A stretch of DNA of 64,000 bases from Leptospiraceae bacterium (GTDB taxonomy: Bacteria > Spirochaetota > Leptospiria > Turneriellales > Turneriellaceae): the NCBI GenBank assembly GCA_025055765.1, contig JANWWS010000012.1, positions 1-64,000 of the forward strand, given 5' to 3'. This document shows, one piece after another, positions 7,842-17,328 of this stretch. The notes beneath the pieces are model-generated. The model saw nothing but the letters and a program-made list of their open reading frames with translations, made no database searches and was not told the DNA's origin. Numbering within the stretch: position 1 is the first letter of the stretch; each line of letters opens with the position of its first letter. The position numbers and the translations under genes are program-made.

Positions 7842-10226
7842 GTGGATCTACAACAAAAACTGGACCTTTTTCAGCAATATATTGCACAGAGCCGATCTCC
7901 GGCAGCTATCCGAAAGGTTATTTTGGTTCTCTTTATTTTTACGTTTCTTGCAGCTTTTATTACCTTAGGTCTACCCTTCCTGGAAATCGAAAGGGCATAT
8001 CAAATCGGGGACATAGCCCAAGAGGATGTACGTCTAAGCTATGAAATCCGCTATCTTGTTAGCGAGGAGACAAAGCGCAGGCAAGAGGAAGCCTACCGCC
8101 GGGAGAGAGTTGTCTTTGACCGCAATGAAGAACAGTATCAAAAACTTATGGCCTTGTTGGGTACCGAGTACGAACTTTTCCATAAAACAGCTAAAGAATC
8201 CCCAAAATTAGAGCTCTTTCTCACTAGGTTTCCTTTTCTTAAAAATAAAAAATTTTACTCCAGAACCCTTCTTTTAACTGCAGCAGAAGAAATTCGACAG
8301 AGCCCTACGAAAATATCCGTTGATCGCATAGCGGAATTTCTCTATCGCAACTATGTGGTTTTACCAGCTCTTCTCCCCCAAGAACTTATGCGTGAGATTG
8401 AGCTTAATGCGGCCACTTTACGCACAAAACATAGTCAAGAAAACAACGAAGATCTCGTAAGAGAGGCAAATCGTTTTCTCTTGATACCTACCTTAAATTC
8501 GGCAGCAATTGATCGGCTCATGACCCATATGTCGGAGTCTCGCCCCAAAAGTGCTCTCATTAGACTATGGCTTTTGCGCGCGATTGAACTTTTTGGTGAG
8601 TTGCAAGTTTTTTCGTATAACGAACTTCAAACTATCGCACGCAAAGAAGCTGCGCGAAAGAGTGTAAAGCCAGTTTGGGCCACCCTCCCCCGAGGACTTT
8701 ACATCTTACGTCAAGGGGATGTAGTTGACCGAGATGCTTACCACAAGCTAGAAATTATCAGGCAATATCAAAAAGGGGTAAGGCTTCGTGCTCTCATGGC
8801 CTACTTCTTAGTCTTGGCCACTGTTGCATTTGGCACGGCCTATTTTATGTACCGCCTTGCTGATTTTTTTCGACAAGACGTCGCGTCCCATTTAATTTTG
8901 CACAGCTTACTTTTTGCGCAGATTATCTTAGCTTACCTATTAAGACAGGTAGATTTTATTTCACAATGGAAAATTCCCCTTGGAGTGGCGACACCCATTG
9001 CCTTTTTTAGTATAATGACTTCCCTTTTGCTCAACCCCCGTATTACTCTAATAGCTGGTATTTTTCTGGCTACCTTTCTCTTTTTCTTTTCCCAGCAAGA
9101 AGCTGAAACCTTCCTTTTTGCTTTAACTGCCCTTTTTACCGGAAGCTATACCGCCGAGCGTATGCAACGGCGAACACAAGTATGGAAAGGAGCCTTTACT
9201 ATAGGTATGGTAAATACAATTCTCGTCATCGCAAGTCACTTATGGAAAAACCAGGATTTAGTGCACCTAAAGGTGCAAATCGCCACGGCTCTCTTAAATG
9301 CCATTGGCTGTGTGGTTCTGGTAATGCTTGCCCTGCCTTTATATGAAAATGTCCTTAACTTAGCAACTAAGTTCCGCCTCCTGGAATTAGCTGATGTCAA
9401 CAACCCATTGTTGCGCCAGCTTGCTGAAATCGCTCCCTCAACCTATTCTCATTCCCTGATGATGGCTAACTTAAGTGAAAAAGCAGTAGCTGCGCTGGGG
9501 GGAGATGTATTGCTTACCCGGGTAGGTTGCCTTTACCATGATATTGGGAAGATGAAAAATCCAGCTTTGTATGCAGAAAATAGACATCTATTGCCAACCA
9601 ATGAGAGTTACCGCAAGCTGGGGCCTGTAAAATCGGCTCAAATGATTATTAAGCATGTCACAGATGGGATACAGATGGCACGTCAACACCGACTACCCGA
9701 AAAGGTAATTGCCTTTATACCCGAACACCATGGCACGACCACAATCCAGTATTTTTATCACCAAGCCTTGGCTGCTCAAAATGCCCGTCCTCATGCACGT
9801 CCCGTCCTTAAGTCCCTCTTCCAATACCCAGGACCAAGACCCCGATCACGGGAGACAGCCGTGGTGATGATTGCTGATTCCGTAGAAGCTGCTTCGCGCT
9901 CACTTTCTGAAACAAGTCGTGAATCCTTTAATCGCCTTGTCGATGAAATTATCCAAAATAAACTCGCGGAGGACCAATTTGATGAATGCGGCTTAACCAT
10001 TGCCGATCTCAAGAAAATAAAAGAATCTTTTGTCGAAGTCTTGCTCAGTCACTACCACGACCGACCCTCATATCCCAAAATGCAAGAGACAAGAAACCTA
10101 GAATTAGAAAATGCCATACTTTTAGAAAAAAACCGGCAAAGAGAAAAAACTCTTTCCCAGCGCACAGAACTTTACACCTCTTCTCTATTAGGATCAAGTA
10201 GCGAAAAAAAGACAAATGATGCTTAG
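7842..10226 (+). CDS. pgpH: 7TM-HD domain cyclic-di-AMP phosphodiesterase (PgpH family)
   Basis: A 794-residue membrane phosphohydrolase. It has one N-terminal membrane segment (about residues 24-46), an extracytoplasmic 7TMR-HDED-like domain (about 47-310), a block of seven membrane spans (about 315-500) and a cytoplasmic HD domain. The HD metal motif is intact: HSLMMANLSEK near residue 534, then YHDIGKM near 565, followed by PEHHGTT. Characterised PgpH proteins hydrolyse c-di-AMP to pApA and control turgor and envelope homeostasis. The start is GTG at 7842 with AGAGG upstream. Its end overlaps the next gene by 11 bases. No c-di-AMP cyclase lies in the window. Confidence 0.9.
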   Translation: MDLQQKLDLFQQYIAQSRSPAAIRKVILVLFIFTFLAAFITLGLPFLEIERAYQIGDIAQEDVRLSYEIRYLVSEETKRRQEEAYRRERVVFDRNEEQYQKLMALLGTEYELFHKTAKESPKLELFLTRFPFLKNKKFYSRTLLLTAAEEIRQSPTKISVDRIAEFLYRNYVVLPALLPQELMREIELNAATLRTKHSQENNEDLVREANRFLLIPTLNSAAIDRLMTHMSESRPKSALIRLWLLRAIELFGELQVFSYNELQTIARKEAARKSVKPVWATLPRGLYILRQGDVVDRDAYHKLEIIRQYQKGVRLRALMAYFLVLATVAFGTAYFMYRLADFFRQDVASHLILHSLLFAQIILAYLLRQVDFISQWKIPLGVATPIAFFSIMTSLLLNPRITLIAGIFLATFLFFFSQQEAETFLFALTALFTGSYTAERMQRRTQVWKGAFTIGMVNTILVIASHLWKNQDLVHLKVQIATALLNAIGCVVLVMLALPLYENVLNLATKFRLLELADVNNPLLRQLAEIAPSTYSHSLMMANLSEKAVAALGGDVLLTRVGCLYHDIGKMKNPALYAENRHLLPTNESYRKLGPVKSAQMIIKHVTDGIQMARQHRLPEKVIAFIPEHHGTTTIQYFYHQALAAQNARPHARPVLKSLFQYPGPRPRSRETAVVMIADSVEAASRSLSETSRESFNRLVDEIIQNKLAEDQFDECGLTIADLKKIKESFVEVLLSHYHDRPSYPKMQETRNLELENAILLEKNRQREKTLSQRTELYTSSLLGSSSEKKTNDA

Positions 10227-11232
10227 ACTCTTGAGACATTTATTTTCCCATGTTACGCCAAAAAAATGGTTTTTGCATACGTCGCTCTTTGTCTTAACTT
10301 TTTTTTCTACTACAGTAACTTACATGCAACAAAACTACGATTATAGCTGGTCTTCCTTCCGCATGTCCCTGGGCTATAGTATACCTCTCATGATTATTCT
10401 CACCGGCCATGAAATGGGCCATTATGTCATGGCTAGGCTTTATGGAGTTTCTGTGAGTTTACCTTATTTTATTCCTTTACCTTTTATAAGTCCCTTTGGA
10501 ACCATGGGCGCTTTTATTCGCATGCACCAGATGCCACCTGATCGGCGATCTCTTTTTGACATAGGATTTTGGGGGCCTGCCATGTCCTTTCTCCTTTCAC
10601 TTCCCTTTCTTATTATTGGCATCTCTCTCTCTCATGTCCAACCTATTCCTCACTACTTTACAGGTCTTATTTACGGAGACAGTCTATTAATTAAACTTGT
10701 CAATTCCATCTTTCATGATATTCCTCCTGGGCACGATATAGTGGCACATCCTATGGCCTTGGCCGCATGGACAGGGCTATTTGTAACTGCTCTTAATTTA
10801 CTTCCTATTGGCCAACTAGATGGTGGCCACATTTCCTATGCATTATTAGGCCGTCGGCAAAAAGAGGTAAGTTATATGGCTCTTTTGATCCTCTTTTTGC
10901 TATCCCTCTATTTTTCGGGCTGGTTTTTTCTGGGACTTATCTTAATCTTTATGGGTTTGCGCCATCCTCCCTTGCCCGCTGAATTTTTTACAGGCATAAT
11001 CCCTCTTGATACACGACGACTTAAGCTTGCCTGGTTTAGTTTCTTAATGTTGGTACTGTGCTTCGTACCTGTACCGATCCAGCAATACCACCTAAACCTA
11101 CCGCAACTGGAACCATATCAAGAAAGTCCGCACTACGAACCTGAAGATGAGGCAGAGGATCCCTTACCTATGGAAGATGATGAGTATCATATCAAGAACT
11201 TTCCCAAACCTTGTGAACCATGTGGAGCATAA
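10216..11232 (+). CDS. Site-2 protease family membrane metalloprotease (M50)
   Basis: A 338-residue multi-spanning membrane protein with the zinc motif HEMGH at residues 65-69 inside a hydrophobic helix and the second family motif NLLPIGQLDGGH at about 194-205, whose Asp completes the metal site. These identify an intramembrane zinc protease of the S2P class, which cleaves membrane-bound regulators or remnant signal peptides. There is no PDZ domain, so it belongs to the short group rather than RseP. The C-terminal 45 residues are acidic and proline-rich and end with two Cys (PCEPCGA), an unusual tail. The ATG overlaps the pgpH stop by 11 bases, so coupled translation is likely. Confidence 0.85.
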   Translation: MMLRLLRHLFSHVTPKKWFLHTSLFVLTFFSTTVTYMQQNYDYSWSSFRMSLGYSIPLMIILTGHEMGHYVMARLYGVSVSLPYFIPLPFISPFGTMGAFIRMHQMPPDRRSLFDIGFWGPAMSFLLSLPFLIIGISLSHVQPIPHYFTGLIYGDSLLIKLVNSIFHDIPPGHDIVAHPMALAAWTGLFVTALNLLPIGQLDGGHISYALLGRRQKEVSYMALLILFLLSLYFSGWFFLGLILIFMGLRHPPLPAEFFTGIIPLDTRRLKLAWFSFLMLVLCFVPVPIQQYHLNLPQLEPYQESPHYEPEDEAEDPLPMEDDEYHIKNFPKPCEPCGA

Positions 11233-11237
11233 GATAA

Positions 11238-12248
11238 GTGGAAATTGTCTATATTACCGATGTCCACGATTATTTAAGGGGGCTCAAGAAAGTATTCCAA
11301 GTCGAAAGACCTGACTTGTTTTTAATTTCGGGTGATCTAATTTACAAGGCCTTTCTGACCCAAGAGAAGCTCTATCATTTTGCCGAAATACAAGACTATC
11401 TCTACCAATACACACGCCGGTATGAGCTGGCCACAAGTGTGCACGAGCTATGTGAGAAAATTACCCAAAAACCTGAGAATTATTCATTAAAACTACAGCA
11501 GTATGCTCGGGAGTATCTTAATCTGGAGCAACAAGCAGTAGAGAATATGAAGCGCCGCTACGCCCTTTTGCGCTCCCTTGCAGGCCGTTATGCTACTACC
11601 AATGTATTTTTTTTGCCTGGAAATTACGACATGGATCTACAATATACGGCTCTTGCTTCCCAAGATATGCATAAGAAAATGCGCAAGATTATGGGGATTT
11701 CCATAGCAGGCTATGGGGGTGCCCCGGTTTATACCCCAGGCATACCCGAACGAATTTCTGTGGTCTTTCATGAGTATCATGAAAATAACCTTCTCATGAG
11801 CGAACCACGGGAATTCTTTAGGCGCACCCAACCCGAAATCTTATTGATCCATAACCCTGCCTATGGAACGTTAGATCGGCTTGCAAGCTACGGGCACTGT
11901 GGTTCCTTGGGGATTCGAGAATTTATCGACGAGCACCCAGTTCGCCTTGTCTTATCAGGGCATGTTCATGAAGATTATGGTCTTCTTAAAATTGGCCAAA
12001 CCTTTTTTCTAAATCCCTCCAATTTTGGACCAGTTGATACCATCTATGGACCGCAAGAAGGTGGCTATTTTTGCCGCATACAACTGCAAAAAGATGAGAA
12101 AGTTTATGTGCGCAGAGTAAGCCTTATGCGCCTTTATGGGGAAGAAATATACCCTGTCTTACATATAAAAATTGACAGAAATCTGCGCTGTCAGGAGATT
12201 ATTGAAAACGAAGCTGAATTTCAAATTATTAAGCGCTTTCTGCGCTAA
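11238..12248 (+). CDS. Metallophosphoesterase (calcineurin-like)
   Basis: A 336-residue cytoplasmic protein with the calcineurin-like phosphoesterase motifs in order: YITDVHDYLRGL (metal-binding Asp and His, residues 5-7), LISGDL (about 33), FFLPGNYDMD (about 128), LLIHNPAYG and LVLSGHVHEDYG (about 240). A predicted helical insertion of about 70 residues sits between the second and third motifs. Substrate is not predictable. It starts with GTG at 11238, five bases after the protease gene, in a tight operon with pgpH. The context suggests signalling nucleotide or envelope control, but that is inference. Confidence 0.82.
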   Translation: MEIVYITDVHDYLRGLKKVFQVERPDLFLISGDLIYKAFLTQEKLYHFAEIQDYLYQYTRRYELATSVHELCEKITQKPENYSLKLQQYAREYLNLEQQAVENMKRRYALLRSLAGRYATTNVFFLPGNYDMDLQYTALASQDMHKKMRKIMGISIAGYGGAPVYTPGIPERISVVFHEYHENNLLMSEPREFFRRTQPEILLIHNPAYGTLDRLASYGHCGSLGIREFIDEHPVRLVLSGHVHEDYGLLKIGQTFFLNPSNFGPVDTIYGPQEGGYFCRIQLQKDEKVYVRRVSLMRLYGEEIYPVLHIKIDRNLRCQEIIENEAEFQIIKRFLR

Positions 12249-12277
12249 ATTTACGTTACTCTATATGGCACTTAGGC

Positions 12278-12955
12278 ATGAGAAATCCTTTTCCCGGCAA
12301 TCCTGTCTTTGAGCGCTTTTTAGGACTTAAAGATTATTTTAGGCGCTATACCACAAGGGAATCCGTAAGGCGTACAAAGGAAATTGCGAAATTAGCACGC
12401 CTTATTTCTCAAACAGGAGATATAATTAGCATGGATATATTAGGCAGTGTGAATTTTGGTATGGCCGATGATGAGTCGGACGTTGACATTGTCATGTATC
12501 TTGCCTGCAACCATGACGAGGAGATAACTCGCAAGAATACCCCTATGGCCGTTTTTTATGAAAGACTGCTTTTAACCACCATTCTCCATGAAATTACCGA
12601 TCGCCCATATCGTATTCAGGTAGTTGATTTTATTAATTTAACTCGCTTAGCAAAGGCCATAGAAAACCAAAACTACGATGATGATGTAATAGCCCGCTTT
12701 GTATTTTACCGAACCATCTGCCGGGGAGTTAACAAGAGGGTCATTCGACCTTATGAAAAAATGATTATGCAAAACCCAGAACTTTTTAAGAAAATTGAAA
12801 CAAAGCTGACGGAGGCTTTGCTCGAATTTACCCGCAGCTACACCCATCGACGTAGCTTTGAAAAATACCTGCAGCGTTTAGAGACCCTAGAAGTAAGCAT
12901 ACCTAAGTCGATTTTAGAAAAGGTAAGAGATTATCTTCAGGTTACTTGGTCATAA
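12278..12955 (+). CDS. Nucleotidyltransferase-fold protein (Pol beta-like)
   Basis: A 225-residue protein with a DNA polymerase beta-type nucleotidyltransferase core: ILGSVNFGMADDESDVDIVM contains the GS motif and the DxD pair (DVD), and a third acidic residue may lie in IQVVDFIN at about residue 112. The C-terminal half is helical. Such stand-alone domains modify proteins, antibiotics or nucleotides; the substrate is unknown. It is the last gene of the run that begins at 6972, 29 bases after the phosphoesterase. Its final 19 bases overlap the convergent lysA gene. Confidence 0.7.
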   Translation: MRNPFPGNPVFERFLGLKDYFRRYTTRESVRRTKEIAKLARLISQTGDIISMDILGSVNFGMADDESDVDIVMYLACNHDEEITRKNTPMAVFYERLLLTTILHEITDRPYRIQVVDFINLTRLAKAIENQNYDDDVIARFVFYRTICRGVNKRVIRPYEKMIMQNPELFKKIETKLTEALLEFTRSYTHRRSFEKYLQRLETLEVSIPKSILEKVRDYLQVTWS

Positions 12956-14223
12956 AGTTCCAAAGCTAACATATCTTCGTAGGTTTGCGGTCTTCGGATA
13001 ACTTCGAAATCCTCTCCCGTGTAGAGGATTTCCGGTAAGAGAGGTCTACTATTGTAATTTGAACCCATGACGCTGCCATAAGCCCCTGCATGGGCAATGA
13101 TTAAGAAGTCCCCTTCTTGCAGTGGGTTTAAGTTCACCTTGCGAGCAAAGGTATCAGCTGTTTCACATACAGGACCTACCACATCGTAGCGCATTTTTTT
13201 ATGGCTCCTCAAGGCCACGGGTAGAATGGGATGGCTCGCCGTATAGAGGGCAGGTCTAATGAGATCATTCATACCAGAATCAAGTACCGCAATTTGATAG
13301 TTCTTCTTCCCTTTTAAATATTCCACCTTGGTAACAAGAACTCCTGACAAGGCTGAGATAAACCGACCGGGCTCAAAGTTCACCTCGTAGGAAGGAGAAA
13401 GATGTTCGAGTGCCTTCCTGAGCTTAGCTAGAGGAAATTCGCGTTCTTTTGTTTTCTTTATGGCGTAGTCAACGGCAAAGCCCCCCCCTAGGGATAGGTA
13501 GGAGGTGCCAAGCCCAAAATTTTCCTGAGCTTTTTGGGCAAGCTCCAAGAGATAACGTAATGTCTTTATATAGGGACGCACAGACCACAGCTGGGAGCCA
13601 ATATGGGCATGAAATCCCATAAATCTTAATGATTCTTTTTTCTTGCACATAGAGAGAGCCTCATCTACTTCATGACGCGAAATTCCAAACTTATCTTGAT
13701 CTCTCCCTGTTGTAATATGGCGATGAGTTTTGGCCATAACATCAGGATTTACTCGTAGCGCAATGGGAGCCTGTTTTTTTTTCTTTGTAGCAAGACAAGC
13801 AATCCTCTCAAGCTCACTTAGCGATTCCACATGAAAGCAGTGGATGTTATTTTCAAGTGCAGCCTCTATCTCTGCACTGGATTTGCCCACGCCAGCAAAG
13901 ACTATTTGTTCTCCTCGAAAACCTGCCTTGAAAGCACGGTATAGTTCACCAAAAGAGACGACATCAGCACCAAAGCGTTCCACCTTCAATAAGAGCTTTA
14001 ACATATGGACATTGCTTAAGGATTTAACAGAATAATAAAAACGAGAGCTAGGCAGCTCTCGAGAGAGAATCTCAGCTCTTTTTTGAAATAAAGGCGCATG
14101 ATAAAGGTAGAAGGGCCCTTCGTAGTTAAATTGCTTCTTCAAAATATTTCTCATTTTATCTATGGCATGGACTACATTAAGCCCCTCATAGTACAGCTCT
14201 CTGTCTACGTATTCGAAGAGCAT
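12937..14223 (-). CDS. lysA: Diaminopimelate decarboxylase
   Basis: This PLP enzyme decarboxylates meso-diaminopimelate to lysine. It has the fold-III barrel with the PLP lysine in YYSVKSLSN, the HIGSQ motif, a glycine-rich SLGGGFAVDY and the C-terminal CETADTFA segment that forms the active site at the dimer interface. I chose ATG at 14223, which gives the family-typical beginning MLFEYVDRELYYEG; the frame stays open to a TTG at 14256. Length is 428 residues, usual for LysA. It is convergent with the nucleotidyltransferase gene and divergent from the truncated kinase. Confidence 0.9.
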   Translation of the reverse strand: MLFEYVDRELYYEGLNVVHAIDKMRNILKKQFNYEGPFYLYHAPLFQKRAEILSRELPSSRFYYSVKSLSNVHMLKLLLKVERFGADVVSFGELYRAFKAGFRGEQIVFAGVGKSSAEIEAALENNIHCFHVESLSELERIACLATKKKKQAPIALRVNPDVMAKTHRHITTGRDQDKFGISRHEVDEALSMCKKKESLRFMGFHAHIGSQLWSVRPYIKTLRYLLELAQKAQENFGLGTSYLSLGGGFAVDYAIKKTKEREFPLAKLRKALEHLSPSYEVNFEPGRFISALSGVLVTKVEYLKGKKNYQIAVLDSGMNDLIRPALYTASHPILPVALRSHKKMRYDVVGPVCETADTFARKVNLNPLQEGDFLIIAHAGAYGSVMGSNYNSRPLLPEILYTGEDFEVIRRPQTYEDMLALELYDQVT

Positions 14224-14334
14224 AGGCCGAAAGAGGCTCTTCCTCTGGCCTGGCAAGTGTTTCCGTTAAATTAGTTATCCGAGCTCTTTAAGGTAAAGGA
14301 TTGACACCCCCCCATAAACGCCAAAGCATGGTCT

Positions 14335-14823
14335 ATGCGTAAAGCTGAAATTGGTATAATACGGCTAAAGTTCCAATCTATTGATCCCAAAGAGCTTGTA
14401 AATATTTCCGTAAATCCATTTAAGACGCAAATTGAAGAAAAAGAAATTAACCTGGAAATCCACATACCGGAAGTTGAGCCAATAACAGCTGATGCTGAAA
14501 AAATATGCTGGGTGTTAACGAACTTCATTGGCAATGCTCTTCGCTACACACCACGCTGGGGCAAAATCAAGATACGCATCACCCAAAGACCTAAGGAAAC
14601 AGAATTTAGTGTCGAAGATTCGGGTTATGGCATTGACCCACAAACACAAAGTCGCATATTCGAGCCACTAACGGGTGATGGGGAAAGCACGGTCAAAGGA
14701 GGAGGTCTTGCCTTAGCCATTTCACGCGAAATTATTGAAGCCCATGGTGGTACTATTGGAGTAGAAAGTCAGGTTGGACGAGGTAGCCGTTTTTATTTTA
14801 TTTTACCTAACTCGGTAATTTAA
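14335..14823 (+). pseudogene. Truncated sensor histidine kinase (ATPase domain only)
   Basis: The 162-residue frame holds only the end of a dimerisation helix and a HATPase_c domain: N-box NFIGNALRYTP (about residue 61), G1 DSGYGI, F-box RIFEPL and G2 GGGLALAI. No sensor, HAMP or His-box is present; the frame is closed upstream by a TGA near 14302 and only 112 bases separate it from lysA. There is no ribosome binding site before the ATG, and a run of seven C lies just upstream (about 14306-14312). It is therefore probably the remnant of a larger kinase. The ATPase residues are still intact, so recent truncation or a reused fragment is possible. Its TAA stop shares four bases with manA. Confidence 0.65.
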
Positions 14824-15680
14824 GCTGATGCGGCACAAATAAGCCAACCAGGACTCTCAGCCCGAAAAGCAAAAGCCACATTGGCGTCCATGATTACTGT
14901 ATCTCCAAAATTAAGATTTATATCTTTATCTTCGACCGAAAGAATAGCATGCTCTCCGGTCCACGTAATAAGTTGTGGGAATTCCCGCCTTTGGGAGAAA
15001 GTTTTCTCGGGTTCTAATTTCACAGGCCAAAAGCGAAAGTAGCGACATGCAAAGTATTTCTGATCATGCAAAAATAAAGGTACATGGGGTCGGTAAACCT
15101 GCGCTGCTTCTTTTAAATTAAGGGATCGCTTACGACCGAAATCAAAAATACGAAAGGTATAATCGCAGTTTTGCTGGATCTCGTAGAAAAGAATCCTTCC
15201 CTGAGTTCCATGCACCATACCGGCAGGTAAGAAAAATATATCTCCGGGCCTCGGACTAAACGAATTAAAATAAGAAAGGGGATTATTTAGTTCTTCTAAT
15301 TTTTCAAAAATCCTCTGATCATACCCTTCCTTAAGTCCGAGGTAAATTTTCGCAGAACTCTCGGCGGCTAAAATAAACCAGCATTCTGTTTTACCACATC
15401 CTTCAAGTCCTAGTAGGGGGATATCTTCATCCGCAGGATGGTTTTGCAGAGAAAGTGGTTCTTGGGCAGACAAAAGCTTTACCATAAAGGGAAATTGGAT
15501 TTTGTACTCTTTGGCTTTATAAGTTTTTCCTTCCTCTTCAATAATAACGGGATACTGAGGCAGTTGGGAATAGACTACGAGCTCCCCCACACGGGTATGT
15601 GGATCCAGAGCAAAATGATCAAGATGACCTCCTCCCCAAGGCTTGGGTACCACCACAGGTTGAAGCTTTCCTAATGACAT
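14820..15680 (-). CDS. manA: Mannose-6-phosphate isomerase, class I
   Basis: A zinc enzyme interconverting fructose 6-phosphate and mannose 6-phosphate, feeding GDP-mannose and envelope sugars. Zinc ligands are visible in SLQNHPAD (Gln, His), KTECWF (Glu) and PAGMVHGTQG (His), the standard type I arrangement. The start at ATG 15680 is set by GAGGAG seven bases before it; an in-frame TTG five codons earlier falls on that same ribosome binding site. The length of 286 residues is short for the class, like many bacterial ManA proteins. It follows the repeat-containing secreted protein gene by one base, so the two are probably co-translated. Confidence 0.9.
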   Translation of the reverse strand: MSLGKLQPVVVPKPWGGGHLDHFALDPHTRVGELVVYSQLPQYPVIIEEEGKTYKAKEYKIQFPFMVKLLSAQEPLSLQNHPADEDIPLLGLEGCGKTECWFILAAESSAKIYLGLKEGYDQRIFEKLEELNNPLSYFNSFSPRPGDIFFLPAGMVHGTQGRILFYEIQQNCDYTFRIFDFGRKRSLNLKEAAQVYRPHVPLFLHDQKYFACRYFRFWPVKLEPEKTFSQRREFPQLITWTGEHAILSVEDKDINLNFGDTVIMDANVAFAFRAESPGWLICAASA

Positions 15681-15681
15681 A

Positions 15682-17244
15682 TTAATACTCCTCAAGAGTT
15701 AAATAATATGGTCGGGCATATAAATTGGCGTAGCTATAGCTGCAGCTTATGATAATATAAGACAAGACCTCAAGATCAGCCGTAAGAGAGAGCCCCTCCC
15801 CTTCCTGTTTACTTTCGCGAGTATAGTAAACTGAGCCTGTTTTATCAGCAACACGCAAAAGCATACGGCAACCTTTAATTCCCTCTAGTAATATCTTCAC
15901 AGGCCTACGCTCCGCTAGCTTTAAGCGAAAGGTGTCCTGATCGGCATTGGGATTGAGGTAGCCCATAAGACGCGCTCCTATGGAAATAGCGTTTGCTTCT
16001 TGTATACGGTTATTTGGCTCTCTTTCCCTGTCTTCGCTCCATCTCCTCGTATACCAATTTAAGGTATAACTAGCAGGAAAAAGAGCCTGGCTAGGTAGCA
16101 CAGCGACTTTGATAAACACTTTATCGGCTGCGCTTATAATATAATTCGAGATGCCTTCGCTTTCTCCACCAGAAGAGTCATTAAAGGTATAGAGTTTTGT
16201 ATTTTGGCTCGACCAGATTTCTAATAAAAAGTTTAGTTGAGTTTCGGTATTTAGGCTTAATTCAAGTTCCACTGGCCATTGTGTGGGGTTTTCCACATAA
16301 TAAAAGTCCACATCGCCTTTATCTGCAATAAGGCCATAAGCTGGGCTTTGCTCTAACCTGGTAGCCTTAAACGTAGAATCGTTAGGTTCAAACTCACGCT
16401 CCCTGGTATGTTCTTCTAATTTTACCTTTAGCTCATAATATTCCGAGAAATTCATCATGCGGTTTTTTGCTTGAATGCTGATATAAATTTCCGTAGGGCC
16501 TTCAAGACCATAACCAAGCAAAAGCTCTCCCTGGTTTAAAGCCCGATCGTCTAAAATTAAAATTTGTTGTTTCTTTTCATTGAAAAGTCGCACTAGAGGA
16601 TCAATTTCAGAAACTGCCGTAAGCTCCAAAGATAGGAGGTACCGTTTAGGCTCTGGTAAGCTCAAGCGAAAAAAGTCTTTTTCCGAAAATTCTTCTCCAA
16701 AACCATGCCGAGCCAAAACAGCTTGATTGTAATAGCCAAGTATGCTTTCTCCCTCAAGTTGATTGGCTTCCTCAAAGGTATCATTGGGCTCCTTTTCTAC
16801 CCCCAGGGGCGGTTGAAAAAGATTTGAGGAAAACTCATAGAGAAATTTTGCGCTTTGCGCTCCTTCGCTTATGGTTTTAGCTCCCACGCACACCACAGCG
16901 GCAGGCGGGAATACAAGTATGGGACCCATACTTTCCCCCAAGGAGCTTAGGTTGTCATCGACCACCTTGACGGGCTTTGTTGCATCGTTATTGTAAACAT
17001 AGATAACTACATCCAATCCTTTAACACCAGTAATTTTAGACCGCAGCATTTTAGGTTCCTTCATCTCATAGCGGTAGCAATCCTGATCGTTGGGCAGAAT
17101 AAAATTACCACGGATGGTTTGCTGGGAGCTAATGGTAGGCGCACTTTCGGGGTGGTTATTTTGCGGCTCTTTTTCTTCCAAATATGAGGGACGGCAAAAA
17201 GACAAAAACAAAGCTACCGCTAGAGCATGGCTAGCTATTCTCAT
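15682..17244 (-). CDS. Secreted protein with repeated pre-peptidase C-terminal-like domains
   Basis: A 520-residue exported protein. The N-terminus MRIASHALAVALFLSFC looks like a signal peptide, possibly a non-canonical lipobox ending at Cys17. The mature part has about four beta-rich modules. Three of them start with a common signature, EKEPNDTFEEAN (about 150), EFEPNDSTFKAT (about 285) and EREPNNRIQEAN (about 410), each followed by a line such as ADQDTFRLKL. This EPND..A and D.D.F.. pattern is that of PPC domains, small beta-sandwiches often found in secreted proteases and adhesins. There is no protease domain, so a binding or structural surface role is likely (inference). It is the first gene of a two-gene unit with manA. 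Confidence 0.7.
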   Translation of the reverse strand: MRIASHALAVALFLSFCRPSYLEEKEPQNNHPESAPTISSQQTIRGNFILPNDQDCYRYEMKEPKMLRSKITGVKGLDVVIYVYNNDATKPVKVVDDNLSSLGESMGPILVFPPAAVVCVGAKTISEGAQSAKFLYEFSSNLFQPPLGVEKEPNDTFEEANQLEGESILGYYNQAVLARHGFGEEFSEKDFFRLSLPEPKRYLLSLELTAVSEIDPLVRLFNEKKQQILILDDRALNQGELLLGYGLEGPTEIYISIQAKNRMMNFSEYYELKVKLEEHTREREFEPNDSTFKATRLEQSPAYGLIADKGDVDFYYVENPTQWPVELELSLNTETQLNFLLEIWSSQNTKLYTFNDSSGGESEGISNYIISAADKVFIKVAVLPSQALFPASYTLNWYTRRWSEDREREPNNRIQEANAISIGARLMGYLNPNADQDTFRLKLAERRPVKILLEGIKGCRMLLRVADKTGSVYYTRESKQEGEGLSLTADLEVLSYIIISCSYSYANLYARPYYLTLEEY

Positions 17245-17328
17245 AAAACAAACGAAATTTGTAATGTCCTCACCACTGCAATTTTTTTCCCTGGCCGAAA
17301 AAGGGATTTCACGATAACTTAGTCTATC

